Shown in pieces: positions 53,447 through 62,925 of a stretch of 64,000 nt of DNA (positions within the stretch are counted from its first letter, which is position 1; every line of letters starts with the position of its first letter). Location: the IMG/VR virus record IMGVR_UViG_3300027708_000032, positions 62,001 to 126,000 of that record, one strand, 5' to 3'. Origin of the DNA: a virus. The translations under genes and the position numbers were made by a program. Below the pieces are notes generated by a model. The model did not search any database and was not told the origin of the DNA. It saw only the letters and a list, made by a program, of their open reading frames with translations.

Positions 53447-54019
53447 TTAAGTTAAAGGACAAGTTGGAAGACCAGAATAACCATTCATACTTGCATATGT
53501 TACAAATTTAAAATAACCTTTAGCATCTGTAGGAGGAGTTATTCTATTAGCAGTTGTATTAACAACTAATTCTAAATTATTAGCTATTGAAGAAATAGTA
53601 GTTATTAATATATAATTAAGTGTTCCAGTATGAAAATCATTATTTGTACTACTATAATCTACAAATGCTACACCTGGAATATTTAAAATTTCATTTTTTA
53701 AAGCTGTAGGATCATTAAATCTACCAGGATCCCATGATCCAAAACTTGTTGAAAATGCAGTGTATACACCATTTAAAACATAACCGATTAAAGAAGGATC
53801 ACCTCCACCTTGAGCTTCCCAATATTGTCTATTATTTCCATCATCTGCTGCAATAGGAATAGGGCATATATAACAACCTAATTTTTGTAAATTATCTGTA
53901 TTAGCACAACCATTTTGTGAAGAAAATATATCTGGATTAGATAGACTAACAATAGTAGCACCTGCAGGTAGAACATAACTATCACCAGGAGCTAATGTTA
54001 ATGATTTATAAACTGGCAT
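53447..54019 (-). CDS. small beta-rich appendage protein (190 aa)
   Basis: No family recognised. The N-terminal KSLTLAPGDSYVLPAGATIVSL is a beta pattern common in phage fibre and decoration proteins. A CANTDNLQKLGCYICP segment (38-53) has clustered Cys residues. The middle (SWDPGRFNDPTALKNEILNIPGV) looks like a helix insertion, and the C-terminus is beta-rich. It lies 12 nt from the 423-aa gene. A virion surface role is inferred from the surrounding appendage genes. Confidence 0.5.
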   Translation of the reverse strand: MPVYKSLTLAPGDSYVLPAGATIVSLSNPDIFSSQNGCANTDNLQKLGCYICPIPIAADDGNNRQYWEAQGGGDPSLIGYVLNGVYTAFSTSFGSWDPGRFNDPTALKNEILNIPGVAFVDYSSTNNDFHTGTLNYILITTISSIANNLELVVNTTANRITPPTDAKGYFKFVTYASMNGYSGLPTCPLT

Positions 54020-54031
54020 ATTATTAATTTT

Positions 54032-55303
54032 TTAAATACTATAAACTACGGTTAATATTTCTCCTGTTGTAGAAGTATTGCTGATTGTACAACAATCTCC
54101 AAAGTATGGTATTACGCTTACATTCAAACACTTAATACAAGTGATATCATCATTAGTAAAACATGCATTAGCTGATATTGTAAGACCTGTTGTGACATCT
54201 ACACCGCCAAGTGTTGTAACATCAAAACTGTATAATGGATTAAGAGTAAGATCATCTAACACACCGTCATGAATGGTAGGGTCAGCATCTCTTAACTTAA
54301 GACCAACAGTAGTAGCAATGTTACCCAAACCATCTGTAAGTGTAAGTACTGTTTCTCCACCACAGTCATAGAAGCCCATAGGAAGGGTTGTTCCTGTAAA
54401 GAATAATCTAAGAGTGTTCTTATCTATCCACTTGTAACTAATCTTGATTATTACATTTTCACAACTAACTTGACAACATGTAGTGAGTATTAGATTAACA
54501 GCTGATCTTATATCACATACAGTGAGCCATAAGTTTTGTAAGTTCTGAGCTAGTGTTGTAGGAGTGTTAACCCAACCTGTAATAGCAGACATGGTCTGTT
54601 TAGGATTAACCAATTGTTTAGTAGATCCTGTTACGCACACTACACTTGGAGCATATGAGCTTGTTAACTGTGATGTACTACCTAATACTGTTTTATAACT
54701 ACAGAACTCACCTTCTAAGTTTTCTAACACTACATCTATATCTTCTATAGCTCCTAATAAACAGCTAGACACTGATAATGTAGGGGTAGTAGCATTTTGT
54801 AAATTGATTACATCTTGCTGTAGTTGAGCTATATTTTGAGTGTTTGTATTTATTTGAGCCCATGCATTACATAGCACAGTGGCTATTCTTTTAACTAAGT
54901 CACTAAGTACTAATGATGTAAGAACACCACCAGTTATTTCTGGACAATAAGTTGTAAGATCAATAGTAGGTTCTACATATGGAGTGCCTGGGTTAGGAAT
55001 ATTCTTTACAATATCAGAAAGACAGCATACTTTATTAACTAATAATGTTAGTATGTTAGTAAGTGTTTTCTCTGGCTCTGGTGTAGTCTGACATACTTGT
55101 ACAAGACATGTTAAATCTATATCAGTAAGTCCTAAGTCTGCTTTAAGCTGACATACTTCTACAGCTGTTTTATAAACCACATCAGAGATACTATCTCCTT
55201 TACAAAGATTTATACAAGGTAAATCTGGACCCTGCCATACCACACAATTAGAGGATATGGGAGAACAGTTTTCTTTATTTGAGTTAGACCTGATTGGTAC
55301 CAT
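54032..55303 (-). CDS. appendage/baseplate-like structural protein with C-x-GPD-x-C motif (423 aa)
   Basis: The N-terminus has NCVVWQGPDLPC (19-30), then LCKGDSISDVVYK, the fullest version of the motif found in the two large Thr-rich proteins. The first 200 residues are helical with heptad-like segments (NTQNIAQLQQDVINLQNA near 157-174), suggesting a coiled-coil oligomer. The C-terminal half is beta-rich and Cys-containing (TCCQVSCENVIIKISY, then CIKCLNVSVIPYFGDCC). It lacks a Thr-rich linker. It may be the core or adaptor to which the related linker proteins attach through a common N-terminal module. This is an inference from the shared motif and adjacency. Confidence 0.55.
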   Translation of the reverse strand: MVPIRSNSNKENCSPISSNCVVWQGPDLPCINLCKGDSISDVVYKTAVEVCQLKADLGLTDIDLTCLVQVCQTTPEPEKTLTNILTLLVNKVCCLSDIVKNIPNPGTPYVEPTIDLTTYCPEITGGVLTSLVLSDLVKRIATVLCNAWAQINTNTQNIAQLQQDVINLQNATTPTLSVSSCLLGAIEDIDVVLENLEGEFCSYKTVLGSTSQLTSSYAPSVVCVTGSTKQLVNPKQTMSAITGWVNTPTTLAQNLQNLWLTVCDIRSAVNLILTTCCQVSCENVIIKISYKWIDKNTLRLFFTGTTLPMGFYDCGGETVLTLTDGLGNIATTVGLKLRDADPTIHDGVLDDLTLNPLYSFDVTTLGGVDVTTGLTISANACFTNDDITCIKCLNVSVIPYFGDCCTISNTSTTGEILTVVYSI

Positions 55304-55367
55304 TTTATTAATTTTTAACTAGTCTATATTATAATATACTAAATTTTGAAGAGTTATCCAATTTATT
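55304..55367. promoter_or_regulatory. AT-rich spacer with 14-bp palindrome
   Basis: The 64-nt gap holds the perfect palindrome TATATTATAATATA (55325-55338). It could be part of a promoter or an operator. Palindromes made only of A and T arise easily by chance in such AT-rich DNA, so this is weak. Confidence 0.2.
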
Positions 55368-56474
55368 TTATCCCACACCACCACATCCTAGAAGAGATTG
55401 TACACTTGGAGGGTTTGATAGTATTGGTCCTGTACTTCCACTATTTGTACTATTAGGCCCTATATACCAGGTGTTAGTTGTAGGAGATGCTGTAAAACTT
55501 CCACCAAATGTAATATAATCAGAAGAAGATACTACATCCCTACCTAGCTTATTTACAAAGTATCCTCCTAATGCTCCTCTTTGTATACTAACTGGATTTC
55601 CTGGAGTTCCTTTTACAATGAACCTATAAAAGTTATTTGTACTAAATCCTGTAAACTGGATACCATGACCTGCAGTAGATGTATTATCTATGAAGTTTAC
55701 AAATGTATTACTACCACTTGTTATAACAAGACCAGTTCCTGCTCCTCTTGCTATTTCTAATGTATAAAAAGAATGCCCACCACTATTAAAACTAAGATTA
55801 CTTGTACTTGAATTAGTTAATAGTACTCTACTTTGTTCAGCATTAAATGTTAAATTTGTTATTGTACTAGTACTCCAAGGAACTGTACCAGTTAATGTCC
55901 AAGTACCACATCCCATATAAAGAGCTCTTACATTAGAGTTATTACTACTAAATGAAGCAGCAGTTATATTTGCACAATTAAAAGCTGTTAAAGTTCCTGC
56001 TGTTAAAGTTAATGTACCTGAGATAGTTACATTTGCATTAATAATCACAGCATTAGCAGCTACTATATTAAAATTACCTACTGCATTCAAAACATCTAAA
56101 ACTTGCCAAACACCAGCTCCATTATTAAATGTTACTGAATTTAAAGATTTACCATTAAGAGTTATATATCCTCCAACACCTGAAGTAAATGTAACTCCAC
56201 CTGTCCAACTCTGAGTCATACCTGTAGAAAAACGTAAAGCTACTCCTGTTACTGTTCCTGTACTAGATCCTGTTATAGTTTGATTATTTCCTCCACTAAG
56301 TATACCTGTATATCCATTAAAATCAATACTATTAAAAGTGTAAGTTGCATTTATGTTACAATCAGCTGAGTTATTAAACACAAGGTCATCTGTTGCTGTA
56401 GGAACAGCAGCAGGACTCCAATTGGAAGCTACGTTCCAGTTAGCAGTTGTCCCAACCCATGTTTTAATAGCCAT
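55368..56474 (-). CDS. beta-solenoid adhesin-like appendage protein (368 aa)
   Basis: Opens with WVGTTANWNVASNWSPAAVP then DDLVFNN, a sequence pattern common at the start of bacterial and phage beta-helix adhesins. Repeating short strands follow (TITGSSTGTV, VTFNNGAGVW, VIINANVTISGTLTLTAGTL, LRFSTGM), consistent with a right-handed beta-solenoid. No transporter or autochaperone domain is visible; the protein ends Gly/Cys-rich (LLGCGGVG). It is the gene after the 232-aa protein and the big fibre gene. The likely role is attachment to a glycan or surface; specificity is not predictable. Confidence 0.6.
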   Translation of the reverse strand: MAIKTWVGTTANWNVASNWSPAAVPTATDDLVFNNSADCNINATYTFNSIDFNGYTGILSGGNNQTITGSSTGTVTGVALRFSTGMTQSWTGGVTFTSGVGGYITLNGKSLNSVTFNNGAGVWQVLDVLNAVGNFNIVAANAVIINANVTISGTLTLTAGTLTAFNCANITAASFSSNNSNVRALYMGCGTWTLTGTVPWSTSTITNLTFNAEQSRVLLTNSSTSNLSFNSGGHSFYTLEIARGAGTGLVITSGSNTFVNFIDNTSTAGHGIQFTGFSTNNFYRFIVKGTPGNPVSIQRGALGGYFVNKLGRDVVSSSDYITFGGSFTASPTTNTWYIGPNSTNSGSTGPILSNPPSVQSLLGCGGVG

Positions 56475-56480
56475 TATACT

Positions 56481-57179
56481 TTATTTATAGAATATATTAA
56501 TAACAAGATCATTTAAAGCTACAGCAGTAGCATCACTATCTGCAAGTCCTGTTACAGTGGTAATAGCTATACCTGTAGAAAAAGCTAATCCATTAGGAAA
56601 ACTTACGTTTGTTGCAGCAAGACCAGGAATAACTATACTATAGAATACACTTGATCCAGCTGTAGGTGTACCAGCTGTATTATGAAAAGCTACCTTTCTA
56701 GCATTAGCATTTGAGTTATAAATATACCATCCTGTTACCACTCCTGCAGAAGCTTTAATGTTTGTAGCATTAACTGATGCTGCAGACACTAAGTGATATG
56801 TAGTATCACCACCTGTAGCAGAAGATACAGATGTTACATATAAAGGATTGGAAGAACTCACTGCAGACCCACCTTGATAATTCTCAGCTGCTGTTTTAAG
56901 GTTTGTAGCTGTAGCTTGTGTAGCAGCAAAACTTGTATTAGTTATAGAACCAATAGCATTAGATCCTGTAGCTAATGCTGGAAGAGAAGCTAATGATACA
57001 GGTTGAGTTGCTTGATAAAAAGTTCCAGTTACTGCTACAGAAGCAGCAATGCTCACTGGCTGTGTAGCTTGGTAAAAGGTTCCTGATACAGGTACAGCTG
57101 CCTGATCATTAGCTATTACAACTGGTGATGAGTTAGCACTACTTGCTGAACCATTTGGATTTTGAGGATTATATGCCAT
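56481..57179 (-). CDS. phage surface/decoration protein with TFYQATQPVS repeats (232 aa)
   Basis: The N-terminal region (ANDQAAVPVSGTFYQATQPVS, written here as ANDQAAVPVSG and TFYQATQPVS) carries two near-identical TFYQATQPVS copies separated by an Ala/Val spacer. This 'ANDQ-x-x-(V/I)PV' opening is widespread in phage structural proteins. The C-terminal ~120 residues form a beta-sandwich-like domain (TGWYIYNSNANARKVAFHN, VFYSIVIPG, LVINIFYK). It lies 4 nt from the 1,465-aa fibre gene, with which it is probably co-assembled. It is likely a fibre-tip or decoration protein. Exact role unknown. Confidence 0.6.
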   Translation of the reverse strand: MAYNPQNPNGSASSANSSPVVIANDQAAVPVSGTFYQATQPVSIAASVAVTGTFYQATQPVSLASLPALATGSNAIGSITNTSFAATQATATNLKTAAENYQGGSAVSSSNPLYVTSVSSATGGDTTYHLVSAASVNATNIKASAGVVTGWYIYNSNANARKVAFHNTAGTPTAGSSVFYSIVIPGLAATNVSFPNGLAFSTGIAITTVTGLADSDATAVALNDLVINIFYK

Positions 57180-57183
57180 AGTC

Positions 57184-60100
57184 TTAAATTATATTCCAAT
57201 TAGTACCATCACTTACCAAAGTGAGAGATACATATTGTCTAGTTATAGTTATTGGTGAAGCACTACCATCTATTGTTCCAGCTGTAGTTGCTATAGATAC
57301 AGTGTTTGTTCCCACTCTTTTTATAGTGTATAAATTAGTATTTCCTGCTGCTGCTGGAAGTGTAACTGTTGTAGTTCCTGATACAAGATAGACGTAGTCT
57401 GTATTAGCTGTAGATCCAGCTGCTGTATTTGAATTTACTGAAGATACAACTCTTGTAAAACCAGTTACAGTGCCCCATGTTGGAGCACTAGTTCCATTTG
57501 ATATAAGAACTTGACCTGAAGTACCTGCTGCTGTAGATGCTAATGCAGAAGTAGAAGATCCATACATTATACCACCTTGAACAAAAGGTGATGATTGACC
57601 TGTACCACCTCTATTATATGCAATAGTTGTACCATTCCATTGTGCAGAGGTTATTGAGCCACCATAATTAAATGTATTAGTAGACCAAGATACATTACTT
57701 GGTGCTTGATCATGATAGTCCCAACTACCAGCTGCAATAGCATTATCTAATAATGTAACTGTTGTGTATGCCCCTGAAGGTATTGATACTATTAATGTAT
57801 TACTATTATTATTAACAGTAATAGCCCCACTAGTTTGATTATTATTAAATGAAAAAGATGTTCCTTTTGCTAGTGTAGTTGCATCAGGTAGTTTAAATGT
57901 TTGTCCACCTGATCCTGTTATTACATAATCTGGAACAGAAGCTTTTGTTAATACAATTTGAGTTCCTGATGCAGCAGTATTTAAAAAACCTGTAATTAAT
58001 GAATTAGCTGTTATATTATTATCATCATCTAATGTAGCACCTGAGTTTTGTATAAGTTTACCTGTAGTGGTATCAAATCTTACAATAGCATTATCTGTAG
58101 CTGAAGATGGTCCAACTACATCTCCTACACTCCAAGTTCTATTAGCTGTAAGATCTTGTGTTGTACCATTAATTGTTAATGTTCTAGCATTTGTTACTGG
58201 TGTATATCCAAGAGCTGTAGTTACATCAGATGATGTTATACTTGTAAGATATGTATTTGTATCTAAACTAAATGTACCTGCTGCAGTCATTTTAACAAAA
58301 GGAGTTCCTGATATCCATGTGGGATAATTTGCTACAGCAAAAGTACCTAATCCTAAAGATGTTCTACCTGTAGCTGCTACTAATCCTGTTGCTCCACCAT
58401 CCCATTTATTTCTATCTGTATATGCTGTATCCCAATTAGTTGTATTATCAGTGAGATATGATATTGTACCTGCTGTAGATTTAACTATACCTGTACCACT
58501 TAAAGCAGCCTGCTTACCATTCCATGTAGAAGCTGAAGCTATTCTACTATCTGCAAGTGTGCCAGCCCATGTTATAGCATGAGCTGTTCCTGAGGATACT
58601 ATTGTGATATTGGTGTCATCAGTAAATGTCTGTGTTGCTCCTGATAGTCCATTAAGAGATGTTATACCTCCTCCACCACCAGGGATAGCTTGTGTACTAA
58701 TAAAACCATTGTTATCTGTAACCACCATCTGTGTTCCACCTCCTGCTAGTGTTTGAAAAGACACTCTACCATTTGCATATATATTAAATATATTTTGGTT
58801 TGAGCCTGCAACACCACCTGCAGAATCTCTTTCTATAAAATTATATCTTATAAAATTATCATCAGCAACAAAAGCAGGACTAAACTGAAACTCAAACCCT
58901 GGAAAATAACCATTATCATCAGTAATATTTGTAGCACCTAATACTATAGCTGAACCTCCTGCTCCAAAAGTATTTACAGAAGTGTACACACCAAACTTGG
59001 TATCTCCATTTCTTTCTATAATACTTTCCTCATAAGGGAAACCCATGCTTCCACCACCATCACCAACATGCAATCTTACTTGTGGATTACTATTACCTAT
59101 ACCAACTCTTTGTGTTGGTGTTAATACTAATAACTTTGATGATACATTCCAACTTTGTCCTGCAGGAGCTACACCAAATATTAAAGGCCAACCAGCACCA
59201 CTTGGATATGCATCTGTATGTATATAATGAGCTTGTGTAGTATTATCTCCTACAAATAATAATTGATTTTTTTGTTGGTTAGCTATAAACTGAAAATCAT
59301 AACCATAACCAGCAGGATTACCATTAGGTACAACCACTATAGCTGTACCTGTATCAGTGCTTGTAGCTTGAAAAGTAGCATAGTCCAATCCAAAAGCATT
59401 TACAGAACCTCCTAATTTTACATAGGACAAGTTCAAATAGTTTGGAGAACTAATAGTTAAGTCTCCATTTATATATCCTGCTCCATTAACATGTAAAGGA
59501 TATGTAGGTGTATTAGTTCCTATACCAAGATATTTATTAGTATTGTCCCACCACAAACCATTATCTCCTATTATAGAAGAACTTGTATCCCAAAATGCCA
59601 CTTGTGTAGCTGAACCAGTTCCTGTAATAGGATTGGTAAGTAAAGGTTGATATGAAGTAGTATCAAGAGTAAATGAACCAGCTGCATCCATTTTTACAAA
59701 TGGTGTACCTGTAGTCCATGCAGGATAATCTAAAGTACCCCAAGTACCAACAGTTGGTATAGTGGGGAAGGTCTGCCAAGTCTTGTCACCTCTCCAATAT
59801 TGACTAGTAGTTCCAGCTGTAATAGCTGGTTCTTTACTATTAAATGTAGTCCAATTTGTAGAAGATAGATAACCAGCTTGTGATCCACTGGCTTGTTGTA
59901 TAGTTATGTTAGGAGTGGTTCCTCCTGAAGAGAATAGTGGAGATGTTGCTGTTACAGCTGTTACTGTACCTGTTCCTACAGGAATAGTTATATTACCATC
60001 TGTTCCTGCTGGTTGACCATTTACAGATAGAGCAAATGTACCTGAAGCATCAGGAATATTTATTAATATATCACTTGTGTTTGTTTGTTGAAGTCTTGTT

Positions 60101-61581
60101 TTAAATGAAGTAAATGGACTTGTACTTTTAGAAAATACTATTTGATCATTAGCTGTAGCTGTAGCATTTTTTCCAATTAATGTTACATTATTGTATATAT
60201 TTCCATATGCTGAATAATAACCTAATGATATTACATCATCACCAGTATTACTATAACCAGAACTTGTACCAATAGCAATTAAATTATCTCCTGAATTAGT
60301 ATTTGCTACATTATTACCAATAGCAATTATACTATCTCCTGAATTATTAGTTGCTGCTCCATAACCAATACCATAGCTTTGAAAACCAGAATTAGAACTT
60401 CCTGCATTAGGACCAATAAAAAGACCAATCTGTCCAGTATTATTATAACCAGCATTAGAACCAATACTAACTACTCCAAATCCTGAATTATTAGCTGCTG
60501 CATTATCTCCTAATGCAATAACATATTGACCTGTATTTCCTAAACCTGCTCCTGTTCCTTGAAAATTATTTCCATTAGTAAGCTCATGATTAAAATTAAG
60601 AACTTGTTGTAATGTAGGAATAGGTATAGTAGCTGATGTAAGATAACCAGCTGGATTAGTAGATAGAGGATAGTATAAAAAATCAGCAGCTGTCTGTGTA
60701 AGATAACTTGATAAATCAGAAGTTAATGCAAATGTTCCACTCTGACTAGGATAGCTTAATACAAAACTACCAGAACTATTTCCAATAGCAATTTCATTTG
60801 TATAATAATCAGCAGTTAAAACAGGATTAGCAAAATCTTGAAGTGTTATTACATTAGTATTAATTGAAGCAGATACACTATTTACAGTATCAAATATCTG
60901 AATACCTGGAGTAGTACCATATAGTCCTGTATTATCTAATATAATCTGACCACTTGTATTAGATAATGTTATTGAATTAGTTGTACTAGCTCCTTGATCA
61001 GTAACTTGCTGAAGATTCTGTGACACTCCACTTATTGTAATGTTACCAAGTTTATCTGCAAAATTACCATTTACTGATAATGTTAATATACCAGTTGCAT
61101 CTGGTAAACTATATGTTCTAAAGTCTGTTAAACCAGTTGGTTGAAATAAACCATATACAACATTTGCAGGATCATTTACATTATTTATATATAATCCTGT
61201 ATTATCAAGATGTACAAGTGTACGATATGCACCATCTGTAAATGAAAAACCATCTGTAGTATCTATATTAGCATATGTTCCATTAGCACTATCATATACA
61301 TAGAGACCTCCCATATATATGGGGTCTGTAGTAATATTACCTACTGTGGTTACTTCTTGTAATGTTGGAATAGTTATACTACTGGCTGCATTCCATTGTC
61401 CACCATCCCAGAAAAAAGGAGTGAGAAGATCTATATCATACACCTGATAACCTTTATCAGCTGTAGATAGTCCTCCACCTAATGTAATTCTATCAGCTGT
61501 AGTAATGTTGTGTAGCCTACTATTAAATAGTTGGTTAGCTTTTAGATCTACATCATGGAAGTATTCTTTTACTTGAGGCAT
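57184..61581 (-). CDS. long virion fibre protein with YadA-like head repeats (1465 aa)
   Basis: Contains tandem repeats of the 'AIGxxAxxNNSG' and 'VSIGxNAGYNNTG' kind at about 340-480, the left-handed parallel beta-roll pattern of trimeric adhesin (YadA) heads. Elsewhere it repeats fibre modules: GNITISG (two regions), TPFVKMDAAGSFTLDTTSYQ and its later copy TPFVKMTAAGTFSLDTNTYL, and two 'GIG-N/T-P-LHV' segments (YLGIGTNTPTYPLHV; VGIGNSNPQVRLHV). The last ~90 residues (YLVSGTTTVTLPAA, then LYTIKRVG, ending LVSDGTNWNII) match a C-terminal beta domain common to phage fibres. No S74 chaperone domain is evident. The start overlaps the stop of the head-fibre-like gene (TAATG). It is very likely a trimeric fibre attached to head or tail. 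Confidence 0.8.
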   Translation of the reverse strand: MPQVKEYFHDVDLKANQLFNSRLHNITTADRITLGGGLSTADKGYQVYDIDLLTPFFWDGGQWNAASSITIPTLQEVTTVGNITTDPIYMGGLYVYDSANGTYANIDTTDGFSFTDGAYRTLVHLDNTGLYINNVNDPANVVYGLFQPTGLTDFRTYSLPDATGILTLSVNGNFADKLGNITISGVSQNLQQVTDQGASTTNSITLSNTSGQIILDNTGLYGTTPGIQIFDTVNSVSASINTNVITLQDFANPVLTADYYTNEIAIGNSSGSFVLSYPSQSGTFALTSDLSSYLTQTAADFLYYPLSTNPAGYLTSATIPIPTLQQVLNFNHELTNGNNFQGTGAGLGNTGQYVIALGDNAAANNSGFGVVSIGSNAGYNNTGQIGLFIGPNAGSSNSGFQSYGIGYGAATNNSGDSIIAIGNNVANTNSGDNLIAIGTSSGYSNTGDDVISLGYYSAYGNIYNNVTLIGKNATATANDQIVFSKSTSPFTSFKTRLQQTNTSDILINIPDASGTFALSVNGQPAGTDGNITIPVGTGTVTAVTATSPLFSSGGTTPNITIQQASGSQAGYLSSTNWTTFNSKEPAITAGTTSQYWRGDKTWQTFPTIPTVGTWGTLDYPAWTTGTPFVKMDAAGSFTLDTTSYQPLLTNPITGTGSATQVAFWDTSSSIIGDNGLWWDNTNKYLGIGTNTPTYPLHVNGAGYINGDLTISSPNYLNLSYVKLGGSVNAFGLDYATFQATSTDTGTAIVVVPNGNPAGYGYDFQFIANQQKNQLLFVGDNTTQAHYIHTDAYPSGAGWPLIFGVAPAGQSWNVSSKLLVLTPTQRVGIGNSNPQVRLHVGDGGGSMGFPYEESIIERNGDTKFGVYTSVNTFGAGGSAIVLGATNITDDNGYFPGFEFQFSPAFVADDNFIRYNFIERDSAGGVAGSNQNIFNIYANGRVSFQTLAGGGTQMVVTDNNGFISTQAIPGGGGGITSLNGLSGATQTFTDDTNITIVSSGTAHAITWAGTLADSRIASASTWNGKQAALSGTGIVKSTAGTISYLTDNTTNWDTAYTDRNKWDGGATGLVAATGRTSLGLGTFAVANYPTWISGTPFVKMTAAGTFSLDTNTYLTSITSSDVTTALGYTPVTNARTLTINGTTQDLTANRTWSVGDVVGPSSATDNAIVRFDTTTGKLIQNSGATLDDDNNITANSLITGFLNTAASGTQIVLTKASVPDYVITGSGGQTFKLPDATTLAKGTSFSFNNNQTSGAITVNNNSNTLIVSIPSGAYTTVTLLDNAIAAGSWDYHDQAPSNVSWSTNTFNYGGSITSAQWNGTTIAYNRGGTGQSSPFVQGGIMYGSSTSALASTAAGTSGQVLISNGTSAPTWGTVTGFTRVVSSVNSNTAAGSTANTDYVYLVSGTTTVTLPAAAGNTNLYTIKRVGTNTVSIATTAGTIDGSASPITITRQYVSLTLVSDGTNWNII

Positions 61582-62216
61582 TATGATAAGTAGGCTTTAC
61601 CAGTAACAGCTGTACTGAATGTTAATGTAATTGAGTTATTATCTATTACGGTAACAGTACCATCTATGTTTACACCAGCACCATCTACAGCCCATACGTT
61701 AGGTACATATCCTAAGTTGTGACTGATTAACCACACTGTAGCTGGTACTATTTGATCATGTATAAATGATGCTCCACCATTTGTACCGTAGTTGTTAGTT
61801 ATACTAACTGCAGGGTTTACATTAATACGTGTAACACATCCACCAGAGTTAACTTCTATGATGTTAGTAGAAACATTTTGTGTAGCATAGTTCATACCTA
61901 TAGATCTAGGTCCAGTACTACATCTCTGTATTTGGTATCTACTAACGTCACACCATGGTGGTCTGTATTCACAAGTTTCATCTGTAGTAGGGTAGTATAC
62001 AGGTAACCAACCCATATGGTTGATACTAACCTGAGTGAGAGCCTCTCCATCATCATGAGCTTGGTATTCTACTATCTGTTTACGAACTTCATCAAGCCAT
62101 AGTTTTCTTTCCTTTTTACAAGACTGAATACCATACTTAATTTTACGCATCTCGTTGTACACAGAGTCTGCAAAGTTCTTATCATATTTTAGTTTATCAA
62201 ATAGTAGATTTCTCAT
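61581..62216 (-). CDS. head-fibre/adaptor-like structural protein (211 aa)
   Basis: Residues about 1-65 are helical and charged (KLKYDKNFADSVYNEMRKIKYGI), suited to binding a virion partner. Then come a Cys-containing middle (CEYRPPWCDVSRYQIQRC) and a beta-rich C-terminal domain with VWLISHNLGYVPNVWAVD and ITLTFSTAVTGKAYLS. This 'HNLGxxPxV' domain recurs at the C-terminus of many phage fibre and decoration proteins. The gene is coupled to the long fibre gene by a TAATG overlap, so it may be the adaptor that holds that fibre. Four nucleotides separate it from the zinc-ribbon peptide gene. Confidence 0.6.
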   Translation of the reverse strand: MRNLLFDKLKYDKNFADSVYNEMRKIKYGIQSCKKERKLWLDEVRKQIVEYQAHDDGEALTQVSINHMGWLPVYYPTTDETCEYRPPWCDVSRYQIQRCSTGPRSIGMNYATQNVSTNIIEVNSGGCVTRINVNPAVSITNNYGTNGGASFIHDQIVPATVWLISHNLGYVPNVWAVDGAGVNIDGTVTVIDNNSITLTFSTAVTGKAYLS

Positions 62217-62219
62217 CTG

Positions 62220-62363
62220 TTAAGGTTTCGGATTAGCCTTACTGTTGTTTGTTAAAAACTTCTCGTAAGCTGGTAGACAACTTGAACACACTTGTTTACC
62301 ATCTGATGCTGTACGTTTTTGACAACCGCATGTAATAGCTGCTTTACAATTTGGACAATTCAT
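62220..62363 (-). CDS. 47-aa zinc-ribbon peptide
   Basis: Starting at ATG 62363, the frame gives 47 residues beginning MNCPNCKAAITCGCQKRTAS and ending with TAA at 62220-62222. Cys residues fall in pairs (C3-x2-C6, C12-x-C14, C26-x2-C29), a zinc-ribbon or zinc-knuckle pattern. It fills an otherwise empty 166-nt gap exactly, with 3 nt to the next start and 19 nt after the previous stop. Its leader (AATAAAACCAAC) resembles that of the first glycosyltransferase. These points make it a real gene despite its size. It could bind nucleic acid or a virion protein; function unknown. Confidence 0.75.
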   Translation of the reverse strand: MNCPNCKAAITCGCQKRTASDGKQVCSSCLPAYEKFLTNNSKANPKP

Positions 62364-62382
62364 AGTAGTTGGTTTTATTTAT

Positions 62383-62925
62383 TTAACATTCTTCTGTAAA
62401 CTTCTGTAATCTTTTTTGTGCATAGAAGAGTAGTTCTATTCCTTGATCAGGACTGTTACATTCTTCTACCTTCACTTTAGCAGCATCTATAAAAGATTTA
62501 ATCATTCTAAGTTCTGCTAAATCTTCTTTTACATCTGGCTCTGGTTCACACGCTACTAGTTCTAATTTACAAAGCTCGTGAAAATATTTATTCAAAGTTT
62601 GACAAACTCTTAAATAATAATATTCTACAAACACTTTATCATTAGGACTAACTGAATATCTAACTACATATATACCATCAGGAATAACTTCACTAGTTGT
62701 ACCACAACCAGATGTTTGTAATCCTAATGTACATGCATTAAGAATAAGATTAAATCCTGGAAGAGCATCTATAACAACAGGTTCATTAAAACCTGGTGAT
62801 GTTATTTCTAACTTACCACATGTTACAGCCAAGTCTTCTGTATATATACTTGTATCAAATATTCTAAATACTTGACAGTTATTAGTTTCTGGAACTTCTA
62901 AACTTAATTGGTGTTTACTAGCCAT
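62383..62925 (-). CDS. virion structural protein (180 aa)
   Basis: An N-terminal beta-rich domain (LSLEVPETNNCQVFRIFD, LEITSPGFNEPVVI, GIYVVRYSVSPNDKVFVEYYYLRVC) is followed by a C-terminal helical tail with heptad character (LAELRMIKSFIDAAKVKVEEC, AQKRLQKFTEEC). Eight or more Cys residues are spread through the chain. It is the first gene after the terminator that follows the capsid-associated protein. A capsid auxiliary or head-fibre base protein is plausible by position. I cannot name a family. Confidence 0.5.
   Translation of the reverse strand: MASKHQLSLEVPETNNCQVFRIFDTSIYTEDLAVTCGKLEITSPGFNEPVVIDALPGFNLILNACTLGLQTSGCGTTSEVIPDGIYVVRYSVSPNDKVFVEYYYLRVCQTLNKYFHELCKLELVACEPEPDVKEDLAELRMIKSFIDAAKVKVEECNSPDQGIELLFYAQKRLQKFTEEC

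Noticed and set aside
55325-55338. Palindrome TATATTATAATATA as an operator
   Set aside because: Only listed as a weak feature; an all-A/T palindrome of this length is not surprising in such DNA.
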